A DNA stretch of 23,877 nucleotides. Origin: Cyanobacteria bacterium OH_SFB_17. Its GTDB lineage: Bacteria > Cyanobacteriota > Vampirovibrionia > Gastranaerophilales > Gastranaerophilaceae. The DNA is taken from NCBI GenBank assembly GCA_023395735.1, contig JAEWYI010000011.1, forward strand, positions 1 through 23,877, read 5' to 3'. The position numbers and the translations under genes are program-made. Shown one piece after another: positions 7,340-14,220 of the stretch; position 1 is the stretch's first letter; every line of letters starts with the position of its first letter. Below the pieces are notes generated by a model. The model was not told the DNA's origin and did no database searches. It saw only the letters and a list, made by a program, of their open reading frames with translations.

Positions 7340-8211
7340 TAATTATTTCCTCCTTTTAATTTGTTTATTACATTTTGTATAATTGTATCCGGTGTTGACG
7401 CTCCAGCTGTAATAGCTATATTCGAAGCATCGTTTATCATTTTTACATAATTGTCAAGCTCTTTGTCGTCTTCAATATGGATAGTTTTTGTGATATTTTT
7501 CAAAATTTCCGCCAAGTGGGTAGTGTTAGCACTTTTTTTTGAGCCAACAACAATCACCAAGTCAGAAACCTCAGCAAGCTCCTTTGCCTCATTTTGCCTC
7601 AAAGTAGTGCTGTTGCATATAGTATTTGCAATCATTAGTTCTTTAGATATTGATGTCAAATATTCCACTATCGGGTTTAAAGTCGCTATTCTTTGAGTTG
7701 TCTGAACGACAAGACCAACCTTTTTATGCTCCTTTATTTCTTTCTCTTTTTCTTTTAATTTAGAAACATCACTTGCCACAAAAATCTTGTCACCAAACTG
7801 CTCTGCACAAGCTTTTATCGCCATCACCTCAGGATGTTCAGCCTTGCCGACTATTATCAAATAATAGCCTTCCTGCACCAACTGTATAGCCTTTTTTTGA
7901 ACCTTTTTTACGTCAGGACAAGTTAAATCGAAAACCTCAAACCCTGATTCTTCTATTTGTTCAAAAACTTCCGGTGATGCGCCGTGGCTTCTTACAACAC
8001 AAATTCCGCTACCTTGTTCAGGTAACTCATTAATCGTCTTGATACCTAAGTTTTCAAGCTCTTTTATTACATGCGAATTGTGAATAAGCTCACCTAAAAT
8101 AAAAATCTCTTTATCAGGATTTTGTGCTTTTAACTTCTTAACAGTCTCAACAGCCCGCTTTACGCCATAACAAAAGCCTGAGTGTTTCGCTAGTTTAATA
8201 TCTTTATTCAA
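7339..8211 (-). CDS. ispH: 4-hydroxy-3-methylbut-2-enyl diphosphate reductase (IspH/LytB)
   Basis: IspH makes IPP and DMAPP in the last step of the MEP isoprenoid pathway, using a 4Fe-4S cluster. The three cluster cysteines are present: C14 (SGFCYGVKRA), C98 (LTCPDV) and C199 (ICNSTTLRQ), with the active-site HPEV (H126, E128) and VRSHGASPE. Length 290 is normal. The chosen start is TTG: no in-frame ATG exists between the upstream stop and GFC, and residues before C14 match the family's usual length. The upstream Shine-Dalgarno is weak (GAAAGAAG), while an AGGAG (8249-8245) is too far away. It is the first gene of the ispH-rpsA operon; no convincing promoter was found in 8212-8290. Confidence 0.95.
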   Translation of the reverse strand: MNKDIKLAKHSGFCYGVKRAVETVKKLKAQNPDKEIFILGELIHNSHVIKELENLGIKTINELPEQGSGICVVRSHGASPEVFEQIEESGFEVFDLTCPDVKKVQKKAIQLVQEGYYLIIVGKAEHPEVMAIKACAEQFGDKIFVASDVSKLKEKEKEIKEHKKVGLVVQTTQRIATLNPIVEYLTSISKELMIANTICNSTTLRQNEAKELAEVSDLVIVVGSKKSANTTHLAEILKNITKTIHIEDDKELDNYVKMINDASNIAITAGASTPDTIIQNVINKLKGGNN

Positions 8212-8290
8212 AAATTTTAATCTTCTTTCGGTTAGACTAGCAGCTCCTAATATTTATTTGCCGCCGTATTTATATTAAAACATAAAAATA

Positions 8291-8589
8291 ACTTTTTTCA
8301 ACTTACTTTTTCTGAAGAAAAAGTAAGCAAAAAGACTTTTCGCAAATTAGCTTGTCGCTAAAGCAAAACAGATTAATGTATAAAAGGTTTTCTGAAGAAA
8401 AAGTAAGCTCTCACTATAGTAGATAATTTTTTATAGCAAGCGGAATTAATGAAGCCGTGAGGCCATTTTCCACAAAATCAAAGATTTTGGGAAAAGAAGG
8501 CAAAAGACTTTAGGTAATTTAGCCTATTGCTAAAGCAAAACAGATTTATGTGCAAAGGTTTTATGAAGAAAAAGTAAGTTGAAAAAAGT
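8291..8589. repeat. MITE-like non-coding element with 23-bp terminal inverted repeats
   Basis: This fills the ~400-bp gap between ispH and the sulfur-fusion gene. The ends, 8291-8313 and 8567-8589, are exact reverse complements (ACTTTTTTCAACTTACTTTT plus TCT). Inside are: an 11-bp hairpin at 8302-8327 (CTTACTTTTTC, TGAA loop, GAAAAAGTAAG); two direct repeats of about 80 bp (8328-8407 and 8501-8579, roughly 80-85% alike, sharing the exact core GCTAAAGCAAAACAGATT); and a second hairpin at 8466-8495 (TTTTCC, CAAAATC, GATTTTG, GGAAAA). No ORF or transposase is present and no clear target-site duplication was seen. It could be a non-autonomous transposon or a REP/BIME-type repeat. Confidence 0.65.
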
Positions 8590-8609
8590 ATTTTAGAAGT
8601 TTGTTTTTG

Positions 8610-11021
8610 CTAGATAAACAAATTGCTGTTTGCGTTTGATGATGCGTCTATATATGCAGCAACTCCGCCGATTTCTACATTTTCAATAAGTTCTTCTTTT
8701 TTTATTCCCATCACATCCATTGCCATATTGCAAGCGATAATTCTAATCCCGTTAGCTTTTGCCATTTCTATCAATTCAGGCAAAGAAGGTACATTTTTGC
8801 TTTTCATTACAGCTTTCATCATCTCTGAGCCCATTCCAAGCATATTCATCTTGGAAAGAGTCAATTTGCCTACGCCTTTTGGCATCATTATCCCAAACAT
8901 TTTTTCTATCAAATTTTTCTTAACTTTCGGTGAATTACTTTTTCTTAGTGCATTAATTCCCCAAAAAGTAAAGAACATTGTAACATCTTTTCCTGCCGCT
9001 GCAGCCCCGTTTGCAATGATGAAAGAAGCCATAACTTTATCCAAGTCATTGCTAAAAACTATCAAAGTTTGTGCGTTTGAAGAGACCTTGTTTGAAATTT
9101 GTTGCGCAACACCTTTTTTAATTTGAGCTTTGGTAATTTTATTTTCTGTTGAGATGTTTAAAAGTTCATTTTGTGTTGAATTGCACCAAGCTTCGACATC
9201 CATTTTGAATCCAGGGTCTGTGGTAGAAATCTCTACAATATCTCCTTCCTCAATCGTTTTGAAAGTTTCTGAAAGCTTCATAATCGGCCCCGGACACTGC
9301 ATTCCACAGGCATCAAGTTTTATAACACTATGCGTTTGCGTTTTTGCTTGCGGAAATTTGCAATTGAAATTTGGGTTTGATTTTTCAAATTTAACCTGTT
9401 TATAAAGCAGATAACCTCCGCTCAAGCTTGAAACGTCATAGCCTTTTTGCATTAAAATTCTTGATGCGAAATAGCTTTTCAAGCCTTTTGAACAGTATAA
9501 AATTATTTTTTTGTCTTTTGGTATTTCACTTAATCTGCTGCGAAGCTTTTCTAGCGGAATATTGATACTTCCTTCAATTTTTCCGATAGTTCTTTCTGCC
9601 TCGTTTCTTACGTCAATAAGCAAATAATCGTCAGAAAGTTCGTTTATTTGATCGTAATAAACCATATTTACTCTTCTTTCTAGCAAATTCTCAGCCACCA
9701 TTCCCGCAATATTAACTGGATCTTTTGCCGAACCAAATGGCGGCGCGTAGCTAAGTTCAAGCTCTTTTAAGTCTTTGACTGTTTTTTCAAACTTTATTGC
9801 TGTTGCTATAATATCAATTCTTTTGTCAATTCCGTCCAATCCAATCACCTGAGCACCAAGAATTTTGCCTTCAACAGGTGTGAACAATAATTTTATCATT
9901 AAAGGAAACGCTTCAGGATAGTAATCAGCGTGTGACATTCCGTGAACGTAAACTTTTTCGTATGCAATATTATTTCTTTTCAGTGTTTTTTCACTTGCGC
10001 CTGTGGTAGCTGTTGTATAATCAAACAATTTTAGTATTGAAGTTCCTTGTGTTGAAGTATATTTTGAATTTATACCGCAAATATTTTCTGCAACAATTCG
10101 CCCTTGCTTATTTGCGGGCCCTGCAAGTGGAATCAGCGTTTCAAGGTTTGTTATAGTGTCTTTAACCTCGATTGCATCTCCAAGCGCATAAATATTTGAA
10201 TCAGAGGTTTGCAAGTTTTCATTTACCCAAATTCCTCCGCTTTTACCAATTTTTAGTCCTGCTTCAGATGCAAGTTTTGCTTCTGGTCTAACCCCGATAG
10301 CTAAAATTACAAAATCTACGTCGATTTTCATTCCGCTTGACAGGATTATGTTTAAACCGTTTTCTGAGTTAAAAGCTTTTACCCCATCGTTCAAGTATAA
10401 CTTTACACCATTTTCTCTCAAGTGGTTGTGTAGTGTTGCTGCAATTTCATAGTCAACAGGAGGTAAAATTTGATTAGACATTTCGATAATTGATGTGTTG
10501 ATTCCTAATTCTGCTAAATTTTCTGCCATTTCTAATCCAATAAATCCAGCCCCAACGATTGCTGCTGATTTTGGACTATTTTCTTCGACATATTTTTTTA
10601 TTTTATCTGCATCATCAAGATTTCTCACCGCAAAAATTCTCGAGTCATTTATCCCTTCAATATTCGGTTTTACAGGATATGCACCAGGTGACAATACAAG
10701 TTTGTCATAAGCTTCTTTGTATTCTTGTCCAGTGGTTAAATCCTTGACGGTAATAAATTTTTCATCTTTATTTATACTTAAAACTTCTGATTTTACACGC
10801 GCTTCAATATTTAATAAATCCTTTAATTTTTGAGGAGTCATTACCAACAATTTTTCTTTGTCTTTTATAACTTCTCCGCAATAATACGGAATCCCGCAAT
10901 TTGCAAATGAAATATCTGCTCCGCGTTCAAAAATTATTATCTCAGCTTCTTCATCAAGCCTTCTTAACCTTGCTGCTGTGCTTGCTCCGCCTGCCACACC
11001 GCCTATTATTAATGTTTTCAT
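8610..11021 (-). CDS. CoA-disulfide-reductase-like / rhodanese / TusA / DsrE-like sulfur-trafficking fusion
   Basis: Four modules are joined in 803 residues. 1-~445: FAD/NAD(P)H disulfide reductase of the CoADR/NADH oxidase group, with GGVAGGASTAARLRR, the redox cysteine in SFANCGIP (C42), a second Rossmann motif VGAGFIGLEMA and the FAD motif YALGDA. ~453-545: rhodanese with catalytic C510 (LYCSKGLKS). ~565-625: TusA with CPGP (C576) after C572. ~650-803: DsrE/F-like domain with a cysteine at C764 (IIACNMAMDVMG). Known relatives of the first two modules reduce CoA-disulfide, per- or polysulfides. The added TusA and DsrE parts suggest a persulfide passed between cysteines within one chain; this relay is inference. 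GAGG precedes the ATG. It lies downstream of the YggU gene but has its own promoter with an AT palindrome. Confidence 0.92.
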   Translation of the reverse strand: MKTLIIGGVAGGASTAARLRRLDEEAEIIIFERGADISFANCGIPYYCGEVIKDKEKLLVMTPQKLKDLLNIEARVKSEVLSINKDEKFITVKDLTTGQEYKEAYDKLVLSPGAYPVKPNIEGINDSRIFAVRNLDDADKIKKYVEENSPKSAAIVGAGFIGLEMAENLAELGINTSIIEMSNQILPPVDYEIAATLHNHLRENGVKLYLNDGVKAFNSENGLNIILSSGMKIDVDFVILAIGVRPEAKLASEAGLKIGKSGGIWVNENLQTSDSNIYALGDAIEVKDTITNLETLIPLAGPANKQGRIVAENICGINSKYTSTQGTSILKLFDYTTATTGASEKTLKRNNIAYEKVYVHGMSHADYYPEAFPLMIKLLFTPVEGKILGAQVIGLDGIDKRIDIIATAIKFEKTVKDLKELELSYAPPFGSAKDPVNIAGMVAENLLERRVNMVYYDQINELSDDYLLIDVRNEAERTIGKIEGSINIPLEKLRSRLSEIPKDKKIILYCSKGLKSYFASRILMQKGYDVSSLSGGYLLYKQVKFEKSNPNFNCKFPQAKTQTHSVIKLDACGMQCPGPIMKLSETFKTIEEGDIVEISTTDPGFKMDVEAWCNSTQNELLNISTENKITKAQIKKGVAQQISNKVSSNAQTLIVFSNDLDKVMASFIIANGAAAAGKDVTMFFTFWGINALRKSNSPKVKKNLIEKMFGIMMPKGVGKLTLSKMNMLGMGSEMMKAVMKSKNVPSLPELIEMAKANGIRIIACNMAMDVMGIKKEELIENVEIGGVAAYIDASSNANSNLFI

Positions 11022-11048
11022 AACTAAACCTCATATTACTATATTCTA

Positions 11049-11066
11049 ATATAAATATATTTATAT
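11049..11066. promoter_or_regulatory. 18-bp AT palindrome at the fusion gene's start site (candidate operator)
   Basis: ATATAAATATATTTATAT is an exact palindrome that starts at the -10 box and covers the predicted start site, where a repressor would block transcription. ArsR-type persulfide sensors (BigR/SqrR class) bind AT-rich palindromes at such genes, so one is a candidate regulator; no such regulator gene is in the window. In DNA this AT-rich an 18-bp palindrome is suggestive only. Confidence 0.35.
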
Positions 11067-11093
11067 GTTAACACTTTTATTTTACAAAGTCAA
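11065..11093 (-). promoter_or_regulatory. Promoter of the sulfur-trafficking fusion gene
   Basis: On the minus strand TTGACT (11093-11088) and TAACAT (11070-11065) are separated by 17 bases. The predicted transcription start is near 11058 and the leader about 37 bases. Confidence 0.55.
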
Positions 11094-11107
11094 GGGCGGT
11101 TGTTTTA

Positions 11108-11404
11108 TTAATTATTAAATAAGGACTTTTCTAATGTGTCTTGTGTTATTCCTTTTATGAGAATAGTTTTTTCTTTTGATAATTCCCCTTTTATGATTTG
11201 CAGATTTGATTTTGCTCGTTTGATTTTTTTTGATAAGAATTCAATCAAGGCTTTATTTGCTTTGTTTTCTATTGGAGGGGCGCAAATTTTAACTTTAATA
11301 AAATTTTCTTCTTCGACAATTTCATTCCTGCTGGAGTTTGGAACTATTTTTATCCGTAAAATTGTATCTTCGCCGATTTCTTCTATATTTTTTTTATTAA
11401 TCAT
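11108..11404 (-). CDS. YggU/DUF167 family protein
   Basis: A small protein of the conserved YggU (DUF167) family, whose molecular function is not established. Family hallmarks are LRIKIVPNSSRNEIV and the signature VKICAPPIENKANKALIEFLSK at about 38-59, followed by ILIKG. Length 98 is normal for the family. It is divergent from rel, the two starts being only 48 bases apart, so the promoters must share this short gap. It lies just upstream of the sulfur-fusion gene on the same strand (86-base gap), so some read-through is possible. Confidence 0.88.
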   Translation of the reverse strand: MINKKNIEEIGEDTILRIKIVPNSSRNEIVEEENFIKVKICAPPIENKANKALIEFLSKKIKRAKSNLQIIKGELSKEKTILIKGITQDTLEKSLFNN

Positions 11405-11437
11405 CTATTTCCCCTATGCAAAACATCAATTTGTGAG

Positions 11438-11443
11438 TATAAT
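11438..11443 (+). promoter_or_regulatory. -10 box for rel (leaderless start)
   Basis: A perfect TATAAT ends 9 bases before the rel ATG, putting the predicted transcript start at about 11450, almost on the start codon. The -35 region (TATGCA at 11415-11420, 17-base spacing) is poor. No Shine-Dalgarno exists before the ATG. Confidence 0.45.
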
Positions 11444-11452
11444 AATTATATC

Positions 11453-13672
11453 ATGGTAATTGATCCACTTTTTGCAGATATTAAAAAAACGCTGGAAGAG
11501 CAAAACAGAGCACCTGAGGACATCGAAAGAATTCAACAGGCATTTTTGTTTGCAAAAAAACTTCATGAAGGGCAGTATAGAATTTCTGAGGAACCTTATA
11601 TTATTCACCCTGTTGAGGTTGCAAAGATTCTTGTTAATTTAAAAGCTGATACAAACACAATTATTTCCGCTTTTTTGCATGATATTTTGGAAGATACTGA
11701 TACAAAGCCTGAAGAAATCGAAGAAAAATTTACTAAAGATGTATTGGTGCTTGTTCAAGGGGTTACTAAACTTGGTAAACTTCAGTTTAAATCTACTGAA
11801 GAACGTCAGGCTGAAAACTTCCGCAGAATGTTTATTGCGATGGCGAATGATGTTCGAATTATATTTTTGAAGCTTGCTGACAGGCTTCATAATATGCGAA
11901 CACTTAATTTTATGGCTGCAAATAAGCAACAAAAAATCGCACAAGAAACTTTGGATATATTTGCTCCATTAGCAAACAGATTAGGTATTGGTAAAATAAA
12001 AGCTGAGCTTGAGGATTTGTCACTCAGATATTTGTATCCGGAAAAATATTACGAAATTGCGCAATTGGTTTCTCAGAAAAAAGCCGAGCGTGAATTGACT
12101 GTAAATCTTTTGATAGACAAGCTTAAACAAGATGTAAAAAACAGCGGAATAAATGCTGAAATTACTGGGCGTGCAAAGCATTATTTCAGTATTTACAGCA
12201 AAATGGAAAGATTAAATGTAGCTTTCCATGATCTTTATGATATTACAGCGGTTAGGGTTATTGTTGATACCGAGCGTGAGTGTTATGAAGTTTTGGGACT
12301 TATTCACTCCCAGTTTAAGCCGATTCCTGGTAGGTTTAAAGATTATATTGCAATGCCAAAAGGGAATATGTATCAATCATTGCACACTTCTGTGATTGGT
12401 CCAAGGTCAAAACCTTTGGAAGTTCAGATAAGAACTTGGAAGATGCACGAAGTCGCAGAATATGGGGTTGCGGCTCATTGGCTTTATAAAGAAAAAGGTT
12501 CTCAAAAGGCAAATAATGACTCGGAAGTCCAGTTTTCTTGGATGAGAAAACTAGTTGAGTACGACAATGATTTGACTAGTGCGGAAGAGTATGTAAATAG
12601 CGTTAAGTTGGATATTTTTTCCGACCAGGTTTTTGCTTTTACTCCAAACGGAGACGTTTTTGACCTTCCGATTGATGCTACACCAGTCGATTTTGCTTAT
12701 AGAATCCACTCTGATGTTGGTCATAAAACAATCGGTGCTCTTGTTAATGGTAGAATTGCGCAGCTTGATACAAAACTTAAAAACGGTGATATAGTTGAAA
12801 TTTTAACTTCAAAACAGCCTGCACCAAGGCTTGACTGGCTTAATTTTGTAGTAACAAAGCAAGCTTCTTCAAAAATTAAGCAGTGGTTTAAGAAAAACAA
12901 TCGTGAAGACCATATTAACTTGGGCAAAGCAAATCTTGAACACGAACTTTCGAAAGCTAATTTTGATGAACATCTAAAAAGTGGTGAGTTTGAAAAAGTT
13001 GCAAAGCAGATGAATTACCAGTCGGCAGACGACTTGTTTGCTGCTCTTGGTTATGGTGAAACTACTTTAAATAAAATTATTAATAAAATTAAAAAACCTC
13101 AGGTGAAAAATATAGATGAATCTTTTGGTCAAGAAAGAGTTAAGAAAAAATCAGAAAAAGATATTGTCGGGCTTGAAGGTCTTTTGTATTCTATCGCAAA
13201 ATGTTGTTCTCCAATTCCAGGTGAACCTATTGTTGGCGTTGTCACAAGATCTAAAGGGGTTTCGGTTCATAGACTGGATTGTAAGTCTTTGGATAGTATT
13301 CCGCCAGAGAGATTTATGGAAATACATTGGTCAGGCGAAAATGTTAATAGAACTTATTCTACGACGATTCGAGTTGAAACGCAGGATAAAATCGGTTTGT
13401 TGAAAGATATTATTGCCGCTGTTTCTGACAACAATACCAATATTAATTTTGCCAATGTTAAGGCTAAAAACAACAAGGTCGGTATTATTGAGCTAGGAAT
13501 TGAGCTGGACAACGTTACAACGTTGAAAAAAGTTATTAATAGTATTCAGTCTTTACCTGATGTTTACAGCGTAAAGCGAATTCAAACCTCTTTTACTCAG
13601 GCACATTCTACTTCCGGCAAGAGGGGTACAAAGTCTTCCAAGCCTACTAAGCCCAAAGTTAAAAAACATTAA
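11453..13672 (+). CDS. rel: Bifunctional (p)ppGpp synthetase/hydrolase (Rel/SpoT)
   Basis: A long RSH enzyme that makes and degrades the stringent-response alarmone (p)ppGpp. The hydrolase half is intact: H52 (IIHPVEVA), HD motif H76-D77 with E80-D81, and LADRLHNMRTL with D143 and N147. The synthetase has GRAKHYFSIYSKM, RFKD (294-297), MYQSLHT and EVQIRT (E323), so both activities should be present. The regulatory half has TGS (about 388-450), a conserved-cysteine region (AKCCSPIPG, C584-C585, with H606 and C610) and ACT (about 638-712), then a basic tail. Length 739 is normal. The ATG has no Shine-Dalgarno and sits 9 bases after TATAAT, so the mRNA may be leaderless. The start fits the family N-terminus (HD domain begins near residue 25). 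Confidence 0.96.
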   Translation: MVIDPLFADIKKTLEEQNRAPEDIERIQQAFLFAKKLHEGQYRISEEPYIIHPVEVAKILVNLKADTNTIISAFLHDILEDTDTKPEEIEEKFTKDVLVLVQGVTKLGKLQFKSTEERQAENFRRMFIAMANDVRIIFLKLADRLHNMRTLNFMAANKQQKIAQETLDIFAPLANRLGIGKIKAELEDLSLRYLYPEKYYEIAQLVSQKKAERELTVNLLIDKLKQDVKNSGINAEITGRAKHYFSIYSKMERLNVAFHDLYDITAVRVIVDTERECYEVLGLIHSQFKPIPGRFKDYIAMPKGNMYQSLHTSVIGPRSKPLEVQIRTWKMHEVAEYGVAAHWLYKEKGSQKANNDSEVQFSWMRKLVEYDNDLTSAEEYVNSVKLDIFSDQVFAFTPNGDVFDLPIDATPVDFAYRIHSDVGHKTIGALVNGRIAQLDTKLKNGDIVEILTSKQPAPRLDWLNFVVTKQASSKIKQWFKKNNREDHINLGKANLEHELSKANFDEHLKSGEFEKVAKQMNYQSADDLFAALGYGETTLNKIINKIKKPQVKNIDESFGQERVKKKSEKDIVGLEGLLYSIAKCCSPIPGEPIVGVVTRSKGVSVHRLDCKSLDSIPPERFMEIHWSGENVNRTYSTTIRVETQDKIGLLKDIIAAVSDNNTNINFANVKAKNNKVGIIELGIELDNVTTLKKVINSIQSLPDVYSVKRIQTSFTQAHSTSGKRGTKSSKPTKPKVKKH

Positions 13673-13739
13673 TTTTTGTTTCTAATTTAGCATGTTTTCA
13701 TGCCCGATTTAAAAATCTTATACAAAAAACAATTCAAAA

Positions 13740-13769
13740 TTGAAACCAATTGTAAATTTTTATTACAAT
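13740..13769 (+). promoter_or_regulatory. Promoter of a short transcription unit after rel
   Basis: TTGAAA (13740-13745) and TACAAT (13764-13769) are spaced by 18 bases; predicted start is at about 13776. An inverted repeat AATTGTAA/TTACAATT (13748-13755 and 13763-13770) overlaps the spacer and -10 and could be an operator. Confidence 0.5.
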
Positions 13770-13777
13770 TTTAATTC

Positions 13778-13873
13778 ATGCATGTAACAAAAAAGCATGC
13801 CTTGGATTATCATGCATGGTACAACTATCCCCAAATCTCCTCCCAAGATTATGAAGTACTAGCTGCTTATTAG
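13778..13873 (+). CDS. Possible 31-residue small protein or leader peptide (leaderless)
   Basis: An uninterrupted frame starts at the ATG at 13778, one or two bases after the predicted transcript start, and stops with TAG at 13871-13873 inside the terminator hairpin. The peptide begins MHVTKKHALDYHAWYNYP and ends YEVLAAY. It is rich in Tyr/His/Trp, and codons such as CCC, TCC, TAC and CTA are more C/A-ending than in the neighbours. There is no Shine-Dalgarno, and the frame is short enough to be chance. If untranslated, the same interval would be an sRNA of about 110 bases (13776-13888) with CATGCATG repeats at 13777 and 13811 that can pair. No homolog recognised. Confidence 0.3.
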   Translation: MHVTKKHALDYHAWYNYPQISSQDYEVLAAY

Positions 13874-13888
13874 CAGCTATTTTTTTTT
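13860..13888 (+). terminator. Strong intrinsic terminator
   Basis: TAGCTGCT (13860-13867) pairs with AGCAGCTA (13872-13879) around TATT, followed by nine T (13880-13888). It ends the short unit that starts near 13776 and would also catch read-through from rel, whose stop is 188 bases upstream; a weaker GCATG/CATGC hairpin (13690-13703) has no T-run. Confidence 0.85.
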
Positions 13889-14127
13889 GCTTAATTTGAT
13901 ATGATGTGTGATTTATCCTAAACAGTCTCCAGTTAGGGGTTTTAAATATATTAAAAACGATTATATTTAATTTTTTATGTTTAATTTAACTAATTATATT
14001 TGATAATTTTGTTGGAATAAATGAATTTAATTGCCCAAAATTATAAAAGTCATCATATTTAATATGATAATTTTAGGTTTTAAAATGACAGGAGTGGATT
14101 TTTTTAAATATTTTTCAATTTTTTCCC
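13889..14127. other. AT-rich intergenic stretch with nested inverted repeats
   Basis: Together with the preceding unit this makes a 548-bp gap between rel and the efflux operon. In this part I see CCTAA/TTAGG (around 13918-13938) and a nested set at 14036-14074: outer AAAATTAT/ATAATTTT arms around ATCATATT/AATATGAT (14052-14068). No gene is supported. Confidence 0.35.
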
Positions 14128-14156
14128 TTGACTTAAACAAACGTTTGTTTGATAAT
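14128..14156 (+). promoter_or_regulatory. Promoter of the TetR-efflux operon
   Basis: TTGACT (14128-14133) and GATAAT (14151-14156) are separated by exactly 17 bases, and the spacer is almost entirely occupied by an operator. Predicted start is near 14163, leader about 58 bases. Confidence 0.75.
14135..14150. promoter_or_regulatory. Operator 1 of the TetR-family regulator
   Basis: AAACAAACGTTTGTTT is a perfect 16-bp palindrome lying exactly between the -35 and -10 boxes, the position where a bound repressor excludes RNA polymerase. The downstream gene encodes a TetR-family protein, so autorepression is the natural reading. Confidence 0.75.
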
Positions 14157-14171
14157 GTTGATGTAAAAAAA

Positions 14172-14191
14172 AATCAAACAAACGTTTGATT
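14172..14191. promoter_or_regulatory. Operator 2 of the TetR-family regulator
   Basis: AATCAAACAAACGTTTGATT repeats the CAAACGTTTG core of operator 1 (14179-14188) and also reads as AATCAAAC/GTTTGATT with a 4-base spacer. The two cores are 41 bases apart centre to centre, close to four helical turns, so two dimers would sit on the same DNA face. It lies in the untranslated leader, 29 bases before the ATG. Confidence 0.65.
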
Positions 14192-14220
14192 AAGAATTTG
14201 AAGAAAATTGTGAGGTATTT

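Noticed and set aside
8291..8589. A CRISPR array
   Set aside because: The repeats are only two direct copies with unequal surroundings and inverted ends, without regular spacers or cas genes.
13778..13873. Resemblance of the 31-residue peptide to the malic enzyme N-terminus (ALDYH...LAAY) or to a tmRNA tag (ending near LAA)
   Set aside because: Only a few residues agree with malic enzyme, and there is no downstream remnant. No tRNA-like acceptor arm is present, and the frame ends AAY rather than LAA, so neither reading is supported.
14084..14188. 34-codon frame starting ATGACAGGAGTG upstream of the TetR gene
   Set aside because: It runs through the promoter and both operators and ends in operator 2; it is more simply regulatory DNA.
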